A stretch of DNA of 64,000 nucleotides from Phragmites australis (Eukaryota; Streptophyta; Magnoliopsida; Poales; Poaceae). The position numbers were made by a program, and so were the translations under genes. Within the stretch, counting starts at the first letter, position 1. Every line of letters begins with the position of its first letter. Of this stretch, positions 23,403 through 35,358 are shown in pieces. The notes beneath the pieces were generated by a model, which saw only the letters and a list, made by a program, of their open reading frames with translations, ran no database searches and had not been told where the DNA came from. The stretch is taken from assembly GCF_958298935.1 (NCBI RefSeq), contig NC_084927.1:37638501-37702500 (forward strand), in the 5' to 3' direction.

Positions 23403-26400
23403 TTAGCACAGCCTCGGCAAGCCTCTGCCACCGGTCTGATGGCAGGACTTGCCCTTGGCCATCTTGGACATCTGGCCCTTCATCTCCTTGCACGCACGCT
23501 CCAGCTCCACCACCCGGCTCTGCATCTTCTGCAGGTTCAGCCTGAGCAACTCCTTCTCGTCGCTGGCGCCGTCGAGGTCCACGCTGCGGTTGCGCGGGCC
23601 GGCGCTGGAGCGGACGACCCTCCGCGGCGTCTCGGACGGGTCGTGCCTGCCCTCCTTCGCGGTCGCGGCGGGCTTGTTGATCTGGAGCTTGGACTGCTGC
23701 GATGCCAACGCCTGCACCGCGACCCCCGGCGGGATCCTCCGGTTCTTGGCGAGATCTTTGCACGCCTCCAGAGTGAGCTTCTCGTAGTTCACGCATCGGC
23801 ACAGCGTGGTGCGCTCCTCGAGGGATAGTGCCGGGTGCGACTGCATGCAAAGGGCGCAATTAAGAGCAAATTCAGCAAAAATTTTCATCGACAATACTCC
23901 TCTTCTGCTAAGTTTTGCCAATGGTACTAGCATATTTCCTGATTGTGGTAAGCACAATGTGAAGTTCAATCATTCAGCAAGCACTGGATAATGTTAAGCA
24001 GCAAGAAAAGAAGAAAAGTGCAATGCGCGAGGTTTTCTTAGCACTTTTTTATTTTTTGCATGGGTCTTACCATGCACGCTTGAAGGAAAGACAATGGATG
24101 CGAGGGAAAATGCAGTGCACAAACATAAGGAAAGTAGGGAGATGATTAAAGAAGAGCCATTTGCACATAGAAAGCATCAAAGGCCCGAGTAAAGGCAATC
24201 TGGCAGATGGGGCACTGAAAGGCTCCCTTGGTTCCATTGCACCAGTAATAAACAAAGGCGAGATCTTAGTTGTAAAATGATCAGAGATCAAGACAAAAGG
24301 GGAACCAATTCGATGCTAATGACAAGACGAATCAAAAGTGCACTGCAAACAGGGCAAAAGGTTAAAGTTACGTTGCATGCATGCAGATAAAGTTTTAACA
24401 GCCATGTTAGAAAAAGAACTCTTGTATTTGTCCGTGTAAGTTACTGAAAATTAATTGCACAAAAACTCACTGAGCTGCTAACACAATATCCTACTCGTCA
24501 CAGCAGAGAATGCTCATAAGTTAGAACTAGAAGGAGACTGGAGACTGAAAACTGTTCTGTGTTGCTGAAGAACAAAAACTGTGCAGAAAAGGGGATGCTG
24601 ATGTGTCGAAGTGTGCTAGCTCTACTGGTTCCCAGTAAGTTGAATTGATTAACATGGATCGAAGGTTAAGAGTTAAGAGACAGTCACGAAAGCAAAGACA
24701 TGTACTGTGGCCTAGCATAGCAGCAAGGTTTGCAGATTTTGAACCAAAAGCGCACGCTTGCACTGTGTAAAAGGGCTAAAGGCATGTCAAATTAAATGGT
24801 TCCCGCCATAACACAAAGTACTAGACAATCTATCTGTTCACCATTAGCATCCCATGATAGTACTGCCGAACTTTATTCAGTTGCTTTCTCATAGACTGGA
24901 CAAAGCAGCCCGTCAGGCTTCTCCTTCTAATTAATACAACATGTAGTTCTCCTGCCGGTTCTTTCGTAGATTGGACAAAGAACCGTCACCAACATATGGG
25001 CGAAAGAAAAAATAAATAGGCAATGTCTGAAAGAAAAACAAAAGATACTGGAGAAGCAGTGTGATCATCTCAGGAGCATCAAGAAGAGAAGTACCGAAAT
25101 GTTTTGCCACCTGTAACAGAAAGTACAACCCCTGAATCCCCGAATTTTTACCCTTCTCACCGTCAGCTTATTCTGAACAGCCTAGTGCCTAACTCGTCAT
25201 GACACCAATCATAAACTGACAGGATATTCGCTGCCAGGTGAATACTGTCTATCTGATCATCACCACAACCTTGCTCAGTCAGGACGCATGAAGCCAGAGT
25301 AATTGGCACCAGGTGAAACAGACTCGCAGCAAAAATGGCAAATTCAGAACTCCAGCATGTGGTTTCTCAGAAATTTTCAGACCGTGGTTTCTATAAAAAA
25401 AAAATCAGAATGTAAAGCTGGTGATCTGCCTGACAACGAACAGGGCATTCCGAACATTGCAAAGGGGTAAAGGTAAAAAGTTACTAGTTCCTAATTCCTA
25501 AGGTATTTTTTTTACTAGGGTACCAGAAACTACTGCCATATCTGCCCCTAGCACCATATGATTTTTTTTTAGGAGACTAGCACCCTATGATTAGCTGCTC
25601 AATAGCATCAGCTTCAGTTATCATTCCCCAATCATGATTCGAAACAGTAACAGTACAATCAAATCCACTACCAGGATGAAAATTGGCATGTTTCACTGGG
25701 GAAATGAACTTAGTGAGTCGATGCAACTTCTAGAACAAAACTTCTGAAAAATGTTTTTTTTTCTGAAACGAAATTAGCCGAATAGTTTACCTCAAGGTAG
25801 ATGTCCAATGCCCTGTACACGCCGTCGTAGCAGTCCCTCGCTGAGTCCGGCAAGCTCTCGGCGACGGCGAGGAACTTGGACACCTTCAGCCCATGGTCCG
25901 GCGAGATCTCCCCGAGGTACTTGTCGATCAGCCTCCCCACCTTCCTCATCCTCTGCGACGGCGCGTTGGCTTCCTCTTCGGAGCTCACGAACACCCTGAC
26001 CAGCCTCATGACCAGGTTCACGTCGTAGACGCCGCCGTCGTCGCCCGAGATGAGGAGATCGTCGAGCGTGGCCTGGTCCAGCATCAGCCCCATGAGCCTC
26101 TCCAGCTTGTGCCTGCACTCCTTGCTCAGCCCCACGGCCGACACGATTCTCAGTACCCAGAACAGGCCCCGACACGAGAACGCCGTGCCCCCGACCAGCG
26201 CCACGCCGTGCACTGCCGTGTCCGCGAGGCCGGCGAGGGTGCCCTCCTTGCAGAGCGCCGGCCTGCGAGTGGCCGCGCGGAGGTAGTGCAGCAAGAACCG
26301 TGTCAGTATCAGGTTCTTGTTCTCGATGCCGTAGCAGCCGAGCACTCGCATCACCTTCTCGATGGTCGGCGCGGATAGGGACGTCATGTCGTCGAACCAC

Positions 26401-27112
26401 CACTCCCTGCCGACGCACGGCTTCATCGACTCCGGCGTCTTGGTGGATGACGACCGGCCGAAGCCCACCGTGTCCGGCGAAGAGGAGCACGATGACGAGG
26501 AACGGTTCGGTGTCCCCACGGCGGCAGCGGTGGGCGTCTCTGGGTTGGCGGTGATCTTGGAGAACAGAGCCGAGATGAGCTTTTGGAGAAGGCCGGAGGC
26601 ATCGACCGCCGTGGCGAAGGGCTCGCAGCTCTTGACCGCGGTGAGGACGTCGGTCCAGGTCCAGTAGTAGAGCCCGTTCACGAAGGCCTCCGCTTGGCTC
26701 AGCAGGTTGCAGGCGCACACCTCCTCGGTCATCTCCAAGAACACGGCGGCGCAGTGCAGGAGCGGGAGGTTGGAGGGGCAGAGCGGGACGCGGCCATTGT
26801 TATAGCAGAACCTGGCAACGAGCTCGAAGCCCTCGGCGCCGCCCGGGAACTCGGCGAACTTGATGCACAAGGCCTCTTTTCTGCTCGTCTTCTTCTTCTC
26901 CTGCTTCACCATTGTCCTCAGCCTCCCCGAAAAGGAACACATGACGCTCTGTTACATTGCAACGACGGTGAGATCAATTCAGAACCAGGAAAAGATGGTT
27001 TCTTGATTTGAGACCCCTTGGGAAGAAGAATTTGGCAGGTGGTACGTGCCTGGTGGAGATGAAGCGTGTGATGACCGTTGATGTGCACCTTGAGGTCGCA
27101 GAGCTCATTCAT
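23403..27112 (-). CDS. BTB/POZ and NPH3 domain protein (NRL family)
   Basis: Three minus-strand exons, 27050-27112, 25791-26948 and 23403-23840, give 552 aa in frame. The N-terminal BTB fold is split by intron 1 (CDLKVHING... then [13 protein letters not shown], the usual FSGRLR of the family). The NPH3 domain starts near residue 201 at [12 protein letters not shown] and continues to [20 protein letters not shown]. The conserved [16 protein letters not shown] is in the last exon, followed by [11 protein letters not shown] and a short C-terminal coiled coil. NRL proteins act as substrate adaptors of CUL3 ubiquitin ligases or as plasma-membrane scaffolds in phototropin signalling and auxin transport. 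This member resembles the divergent At3g22104/At3g19850 type. Intron 1 needs a GC donor (CAG|GCACGT) to keep frame. Intron 2 is about 1.95 kb. Confidence 0.88.
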
Positions 27113-30100
27113 GGCTCACGAGACGAAGAAGAAATGAAATGGGGAGGCCGTGGGACGTGCAGCCAATGGAGTATAAAATCTGGGAAGGTGAGAACTGAGA
27201 AGATTTGCTTTTGCTTGCTCAGCTGCTTGGGGCCTCCTCAAGGCACGCACAGTCACAAGCTCACAGTAGTGTAGGCTACTGTGAGATGCAAGTTGTGTTG
27301 TGCATGTGTCCCGTACAAAGATATTGGGTGACTCACGCATGATTCCTAAGAAGAAAACAAAAGTAAGTCTTGGTTTGGGTAGGCTCTAGGTTCTCAGATC
27401 TTATTCATGGCTACTGTGGGTTGAGCTTTTGCATTGTTCAGAATCTGCACGTGACTAGACGTGGCAGGACTTGATTGATACATCAGATTATGCAACAAAA
27501 CTATATCATGCCGTGGAGTTGTTTTTTGAAAAGAGCATACCGTGAAGTTTGCAATAGCAGTATATTTCAAATAACCCTATGACTTTGCACTGTTGAAAAT
27601 CTTGTCTGAAAAAACATATAGAGCAAAGAAGACAACAGGACACATCAGCCTCCACATTTAATTTACTTGTGAGGCCCTGACAATTTGTTCAGGTATATGT
27701 GCTTTGTCAGGAGCTGGTGCAATTGCAGTGGATTTTAGTCCAAAAACTAATTGTGCCAGGTTTGTCACATTGACGCTTGGGCCATCCAAGGTTTTGTATT
27801 TGTGCCCCTAAGGCAAGTCTTTTGTTTTTTAATTCACTGTAGACCCCCCCTCCCCCCCCCCCCACAAAAAAAAAAGAAAACTGTTTTGCTAAGGAGGAGG
27901 AGCGAAAGAGCATGGACCATTGCAATTTTGCGATGTCTTTTTGGTGACACGTCAATGGATGTAGCTGAAGAACCTACAAACATGAGGGAGAACAAGCATG
28001 CAAAAAAAACAGCATCTTCTAGTTCAAGGATGAGCTGTCATATTGCTACACTATTACAGGTAAGCATGGCAAGATTTGCTGAGCGTTTAGCTCTCAAATC
28101 TGGAGATTTAAGCCTCTGATATCAGGTTAGCCGATATACATTCGGAGACTGACAAAGGGACAAATCAACTGAAGGCTAGGTACGTGCGTAGTTCAGTATT
28201 CTAATGGTGTCAGACAGGATTCAAAGAGGGTTAGGACGAACAGCACGATTAGGGAAATGCTGCAGATGCCTCCAGGCTCGGCGAGAACAACAACATGCAG
28301 CAATTGCACTAGCTAAGGAATCAATTGGCAAGTGGCAGAAGAAATGGCTCTGATGTCAGTCTATCAGCAGGTGTGCAGCAACTCCAAAATGTGCAATCAC
28401 AATACCACCACCAAATACATCCACTGGTTATGATGGAAATTAACCACCTAGGGAGTATGGACTACAGCCATTAGGGACAGTTTGATCAGACAAAAATCTG
28501 ACCCTAAATTTGGTTCTGACCCTGCTGAACGTAGCTAGTTAACACATAATTTGATGAATTCGAATTCGACGCATTTATCCTAAAACCTCTGAATTCAACG
28601 CATCAAAGACATGCTACTGAAGAAAATATGTGTTACCTGCATTATTAGCAATTTGAATACAGTACTAGTATATTTCTATATTTCGGTATGTGGACAGATA
28701 AAATCTAGAGGCAACAAAGACCAATGCCAAGAAGAATATTGATACTGAATAGCTAAGGCAGTGACCAATCTACATTATCATACATGTCCATATGGAACAG
28801 ATATCCACATTTCGCGGAAATTATTCCCGGGGATGGATCACGGGAGATGCTTTGGGGGACAACCATAGGTTGGCGTCGGCTAAAATAAGGTGTTGGGAAG
28901 CGGAGATGAATGTTCTCTTGGTTCCACTCACCAACTGAAATGGATAGTGATGATTCCCTCGGCGCCAAGGCGTTTTTGCTGGGTTCACGAGCACTGAAAG
29001 CAAAAGGCGGGCGGGAGAGGAGAAAAAGGAAAAAGAAACGACGGACCTATCGTTTTCCTTGCATGGCCATGAACATGTATGGTGTCCTACCTAATTGTTG
29101 CGAAGTCTGGCTAGATGGTGAAAAAAAGCTTTCAATCGTTCAATGTCGTTGTAGTGGTAAAAGCCTGAAAGTGAATCTTGCAGACAATCTGTCAAATCAT
29201 CTCTGCGTCATGCAACCCCACCATTCGGAGCTTTCCAACTCTATTCAAAGAACATGGTGAGCCCAGGAATCTGAAATCCAGGATAGGCCATGAAGGCATG
29301 AACGCATGACAAGACTGACAAGACATTGGTGTCAAGAGCAGCATGAGATGACCTTTTGTATGCAGGAATGCGTAGTGTTTCGTTCTGCAAGTTTATGTGG
29401 CGATCAGTTGAATCACTTCACGGGGCTCTAATCCGCAACTGGTTATCTAAGCAGACGAAAGGAACATGCAATTCGAGAGCAAAGAGTCACATGACGAAGA
29501 AAAGAGAGACATGAGTTAGGTGCTCCTCGCGGGGGAAACAAGATCCGTTGGGAGCATTTGGACATGGACGGCGGTGCCTTGATCTTTGCGTATTGCGGAC
29601 AAACGACCGGCCATAGATCTCCAAGCAGCGCCTCAACGCCGGCCGTTCACTCCGATCATTGGCTTATCGGTATCATCTTCTCCTCGCCGACGGCTGCTCA
29701 CACGAACGGCATCGTCATCCGCGGGGTGGAGGCATGCACGCCGCCCGGGAGCTGAACCGCTGGACCGCCATGAGCCCGTGACTACATTACACGAGGAAGC
29801 CGGGTCGGGTCCATGGGCCAACCCAACAACCGAATAAGGCCACTCCCACCGAACGCGTGCCGTCCCGGTCGGGCCAGAGAAGCAGGCTGGCCAGCCAGTT
29901 TTGACCCTACCCCTGCCTCCGTCGATTTTTTATTTTTATTTTTAATATTTACAAAAAATACATGTTTATTTTAAAATATTGCCTAGATATACAATATTTT
30001 GAAATAGACATGTATTTTTAAAAATATTAAAAAAATAAAAGAATTCTGTCTCTATCGCCATCGCACTGACCTCTCAACACTGCCTTTTCACTCCCACAAA

Positions 30101-30943
30101 AGTATCGTCCTGTCGAGTGTCGAGGTCTTCCCAATTGATTTTTCTATTTTTATATATTTAAAATCCTAAATTTGCAAATATATACTTTCTATTCTGGATC
30201 ATGAGAGATTTTTTAAATTTAGCATTTTTGCTTCTCATTATACAAGTAATTGTTTGCGTTGAAATTTTTTAGAGAGCTAGATGATAGCATCATCTATATT
30301 AGAATAATAATTTAGAAATTTTTATGACTATTTTAGCAGTATTTTGAGTTTTGAGAGTATTAAAACGTTATTATTTAGTCCCTCTCGCCCTTCCGGAGTA
30401 TAGAGTTGTAAAATTTTAAAACGAACAAGTATATTTCTAATTTTCGGATTTAAAGAAATAAAAAATGTCTTTTCCAGTTCCCACCCTAGTGATGGGGAAA
30501 TAAATTCTATGCACACCCGGGAAATAAATTCTAAGCATTGGTACTACAGAAGTATCCTCATGCAACATCACTGAAGGTTCGCTATTTATTTTTAACGTAG
30601 ATGTTAAAGTGATAATAAGATCCACTCAATGTTAATTATATATATTAAATAATAAGTATATAGAATATTTTTTTATTTTGACGGGAGTCACCGTTTTGAG
30701 ATTCATATTAAAAACAAATAACGGTTAGATGCTGCTGCACAAGTATACATATATAGCACCGCTGTATACAATTTATTTCCGGTGACGGCGGCGAGAGTTG
30801 AAACCGGAGAGAAGAATTTGCAGGAAGCTTCGAGAGGGGAGGCTACATTTCCTAATTACCGCCCCGACGTACGAACCCAAAACCCAAATTCGCTTTCCCC
30901 AATCGAGCCACGGTTTTCTCCGCCGTCGGCTTCTTCTTCTCAG
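27113..30943. other. Intergenic DNA, promoter of NRL gene and repeats
   Basis: 27113-27340 should hold the NRL gene promoter. A C-run followed by an A-run lies at about 27845-27880. No convincing exon was found to 30700; frames at 28910-29260 and 29558-29837 show no known domain and no splice context. A long hairpin (29934-30040) is listed separately. The end of the stretch holds the anamorsin promoter and its first 5' UTR exon, with a donor after 30943. Confidence 0.5.
29934..30040. repeat. Long imperfect palindrome (hairpin)
   Basis: The left arm 29934-29981 and right arm 29992-30040 are inverted matches over about 48 bp with few mismatches, around a 10-base loop (cctagatata). Each arm contains an 'atacatgtttatttt'-like core (left) and 'aaaatagacatgtatt'-like core (right). 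It may be a tiny foldback MITE or a source of hairpin RNA. No clear target duplication was seen. Confidence 0.75.
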
Positions 30944-31069
30944 GTATGATGAATCCATGGGCGGCAAGAACCCTTTGATAATCGGATTCCTCGAACGGTC
31001 TCGCGGAGGGAATTCGTCTTCATCGTTTCCCCTTCGGGTTCCCGGTTGCAGGTGCTTTCGACTGACACC

Positions 31070-33030
31070 ATGGCTGCGGCGCTCGCGGTGACGGACGAGG
31101 TGGCGCTACCGATCCGGGCGGTGGGGGATCTGGCGGCAGCCGCCGAGGTCTCGCGGGAAGAGGTGGCGGTCATCACCCAGTGCGAGGCGCTTGGTGAGCT
31201 TCTTCCCGTCCTACCCCTTTCTTATTCGCGCATGGCCGCAGAAACAGATCGATTTATTCTCCTGTTTGTTTGAAATAGTGAGCCATCTGGTTTGATCATA
31301 CATGTTTGAAATAAAATCTTGAACGGAGATTCGATTCTTAGGGTTTAGTCATGTAATTTGGAATTAGGTCCCAACTTCGTGACAGTTGAATCGGTGGACA
31401 TGTCCTCAGGCCTTTAGAAACTTGTTTCGCGTTGTCTTGTTGAACCTTTCTTTGTAGTTCCTTGCTCGATGGTTATGCCTGTGTTTCATATGCTAGTTGC
31501 TAATTCAATAAGTTCACAAGTGTTAATCTGCCTATCCATCCATCATGCACACACAAAGGAAAAGGAAGATAGGAAAGAATGGAGGCAGATATTTTTCACA
31601 GAGATAGAGAAGAAATATAGGATAGTTTTATGAGAAAATATATGAATTTTTTTTATTTGTGAAGGATGTCTGAATTTATGTATCAAGTAACATATATATG
31701 CTACCCAACAATGGATTTGAGCCCGTTTCTGTAAGTTAGGACAAGCCAATGCTAGTTTTCAAATTTCGGGGGCCTATATTAGACATTTAGACGCATCGGT
31801 GATGTTCAATTTCGAGTTGTGTTATGCTTCAATATGTCATATCCTTGTACCTACTTTTGTTTATCATCATAAATCTGTTATCTAACTGTTGTCAATGGCA
31901 TGGATCAGGTGGCAAGTTGCCCTTTGATGATGCATCAGTTGGTGCTGTTCTTGCGGTCATTAAAAACGTGGAAAGCTTGAGGGACCAGTTGGTTGCTGAA
32001 ATTAGCCGCGTGCTGAAAGCTGGGGGGAAAGTACTGGTGCAGAACTTCGCGTCCTCCTCCAGTCAAAATGTAATTTATTTGAAATAGCCTTCCTCACATC
32101 CCTTATCTAGCACTGTTAATATAGAATGTCCTAATTCTGATTGTCTCTGTGTTAGCCAAATGCCAATATTGAGCGCAAGTTACTGATGGGGGGATTTGTT
32201 GAAGTGCAAGCTTCTGCTGCAAGCACGCAGGACAGTGTGCAATCTGTTACTGTGAGTTGTCCAGATTCATGTGTTACAGTATGTCAGTGGTGCTGGGCAG
32301 GCTCAGTTTTGGTGCTAACTTGAACCACTTTGCAGATTAAGGCAAAGAAGGCCACCTGGAGCATGGGTTCTTCTTTCCCCCTTAAGAAAGTAACAAAGGC
32401 CCTTCCTAAGATTCAAATTGATGATGACTCTGAACTGATTGATGAAGACAGTCTCTTGACCGAGGAGGATTTGAAGAAACCACAACTTCCAGTTGGTAGT
32501 GTCATCAAACTGTTCAACTTACTTCGACATTTGTAATGATGTTCAGTTTAGGTTTAGATCCTAAAAGGTTCTCTCATGTTTCACCAGTTGGGGATTGTGA
32601 AGTGGGGGCAACAAGGAAGGCATGCAAGAACTGTACTTGTGGCAGAGCTGAGGCTGAAGAGAAGGTGGAGAAGCTAGAGCTCACTGCAGAGCAGATCAAT
32701 AACCCTCAGTCAGCTTGTGGCAGTGTAAGTATAAAGTATTACTTCTAGAATTATAGTGGCACTGGTACATTCAGGTTACTGATATATCTCTTTATGTTTT
32801 TCTGTAAACGATAATTGCAGTGTGGGTTGGGTGACGCGTTTCGATGTGGTACCTGTCCATACAGAGGCCTCCCACCGTTCAAGCCTGGCGATAAGGTATT
32901 GTCTTCTTCTTTCTCCTCTAAATTCAAGATTCATGAGGAGATCAAGGTTGTCAATTGTGATGTCAGATGCTCACTCTTTTCTGATTGGCAGGTTTCCTTG
33001 TCTCTCAACTTCCTTGCCGCTGACATATGA
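31070..33030 (+). CDS. DRE2: Anamorsin homologue (DRE2/CIAPIN1), cytosolic Fe-S assembly
   Basis: Seven exons, 31070-31193, 31909-32069, 32156-32251, 32336-32495, 32588-32724, 32821-32895 and 32992-33030, join in frame to 263 aa, the usual plant length. A 5' UTR intron (30944-31051) precedes the ATG. The N-terminal half is the reduced methyltransferase-like domain ([30 protein letters not shown]). The C-terminal CIAPIN1 domain has the [2Fe-2S] ligands in CEVG...CKNCTC and the twin CxxC motif in [19 protein letters not shown], ending [17 protein letters not shown]. The protein takes electrons from the diflavin reductase TAH18/ATR3 and feeds cytosolic iron-sulfur cluster assembly. All cluster cysteines are present. 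The final exon of 39 bp encodes only 12 residues. Confidence 0.94.
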
Positions 33031-35358
33031 TGGTAGCTGGTAGAGAACAGCAGCGCCATTGGGAGATAGAAATTGCCTTATTTGATTTGTTCGTTCGTTA
33101 GGACGATACGTTGTTCGTGAAGTATGAGTGATGTTTACCGCAGAACCATTGCATTTGAAGTTGTTCCCGTTAGCTTATGCGTTCTGCATTTGAAGTTTGT
33201 CCTCGTTAGCTTTATACGTGTCAGCGTATGTGTGTCGCCTATGGATCTTTTTGGGAATATGCGTGTCATGGGATGGGAGTGGATGGATGGGGCTATCCTA
33301 TATTTTTTTTCATGTCTAGTTGGATAGATGGGGGTGGTTAGGAGAGGAATATTCTTTGAAGATGTTGGATAGGCGATCCGGCTAAAACAAGTAAACAACA
33401 GTCGGACCGAGCGATCAGGTTGGCTCGCATGCTGGATGGGCGATCCGGCCGAAACAGCCGGACGGAGCGGTCCACGTTGGCTCGCATGCTGGTTCGTGTT
33501 CGTACTCACGTGTGTTAGTATTTTTTATTTAACTTTTGATTTTATTTGTAAGTACAAAAGTGGTCTAAAAATTTATATGTTTTGATGAGCAAATTAGAGC
33601 TCATTAACAATCTATTTTAATTGGTTTGATCTAAAAATTTTAACTTAATATTTAATTAAAATTCTTCAAAGAAACCTATTTTTATAACTTTTAGTAATTT
33701 TTGTATCTTAAATAAATTTTTAAAAATCAGAGAAAATCACTAATATTCTTTCTATGTGATGTACTAATTTATGAAAATATTTTAACTCTTAAGTTATTTG
33801 ATGAAAAATTGAGTTCTTTGTAATGCTTTATTTCTATGTATTTTTTATCATTTCATGTGATATTATATTTTTAATTTAATTTGAATTAAATAAATTTAAA
33901 CATGCATAAATTCATCTAAATGTTTTACGATCAATGGGTAAGTTCATTAAAAGATACTCATAACCAATTCAATTTATCCAATTCCTTTAATTAAACAGAA
34001 AATTAACTTATTCTATATACTTTAATTCTATCAACCAAATAAAAAAATGCTTTTCATTCTCCAATCAAATAGAAAATTAGATCTTTTTATTAAAAAACAA
34101 AAATGACTCTATCTCGTACAACTTCATCCTCCCATCAAATGCACCCTTGCAACACATCCGTATATGTTATCTGCAGATTTTGCAGGTCTCGATATGGAGA
34201 CCTATGTCCAGGGACATGGCTCGTTCGTCCCAGTCTAGATAGGTCACTCGTCGTGAATTCAGTCCCTGTTGCGCTTTCGCACTCCGAAGTGCTGAAGCTA
34301 CTGAGCTAACAGATCTCTGATGGCTCTGAACCTCCAGAATCCAGAGCCTACACACCACTATCATTCTGCTCGATAGCTTTTTTTTTTTTTTTACGGGAAA
34401 CGGCAGAGGCCTATTCAGAAATTGCAAAGTTACTTTTCCAGCTTTTTTTCACTAATCATCGCTTATTTTTACTGTTCCCTTCTCATCCTACTCCCTCCAC
34501 TTTTAATCAAACACGTATACCAACATATACTAAGAGTAGTACTAATTTTAAATAGAAAATGATAAAAATGCTCTTAAAAACTAGCCCAAATATTTAGAAT
34601 ATACCGTAAATAGGTAGGTAAGAGATAATTTATAAGGGTAAAATTGGAAACACGTCTTAAAAAATATGAAGTGATAAGTATTTAAAAACAAATGAAATGA
34701 TGAAAAGTGATAAGTATTGAAAAATAGAGGAAGTAACCTAACCAGTTTCCTTCAATAGTTTATTCCAACAAGCATACCCTGCCTCCAGTTTACCCCATTT
34801 GTTCTTAAATTGACGTCTTTGGTACGAAATATCAGTCATCTATCGAAACTTCTCAATCACAATTTTTACCCTACGTTGTTCAAATGGGTACTCGAATATT
34901 TTACACACTTCACTTGTTCTGCAAATAACTTACAAACAATACAAGTATTATCTAGTATTCTCCTCGGACCAATCGGCAATGTCCGCCATCTACATTTCGC
35001 AGTTCAATGAACGAAATTATGTCAGCCGAAAAGAACAAGCTGGTCATGCATTCATGGTCACAAGCATTCTGATTAGCAAGATTCAAACGACAAATTGAAG
35101 TTAGGAGGTCATTTACCCATGGCGAAGAAAACTGAATACTACAGTGGAGTATTGTGGAACGTCATTTTCCGTCAAAGTCTGCTTTGTAGATAAAGAAAAT
35201 TGTTCTGTTGGCGCTAGAGTCTGCTTTGTAAAAACATTCTCTAGTTTTAGATTCGAATCAATTGTCAAAGGCACTTGATAGGGATTTCACTGATTTTCTG
35301 ACTGGAATCCGAAACGTTTCTTGCTAGCAAACGCACGCCGCGCCAATCGCTACACCAC
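33031..35358. other. Intergenic DNA with a 60-70-bp tandem repeat
   Basis: At about 33364-33490 a unit occurs twice in imperfect tandem: both copies begin 'ggat(a/g)ggcgatccggc' and end 'gttggctcgcatgct'. From 33530 to 34100 the sequence is AT-rich without coding potential. A MITE at 34491-34733 is listed separately. No supported gene. Confidence 0.5.
34491..34733. mobile_element. Degenerate Stowaway-like MITE
   Basis: The ends CTCCCTCCACTTTTAATC and (right, inverted) CTTCCTCTATTTTTCAAT form imperfect terminal inverted repeats. TA flanks both sides (34489-34490 and 34734-34735), as for Tc1/mariner-type Stowaway elements. It is about 243 bp, AT-rich and non-coding. Confidence 0.6.

Noticed and set aside
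25792..26718. Second long minus-strand frame inside the NRL gene
   Set aside because: Frame-shifted shadow of the NPH3 exon, Arg/Gly/His-rich.
28910..29260. Plus-strand frame of 116 residues with a Lys/Arg run
   Set aside because: No domain, no splice partners and no coding bias; treated as chance.
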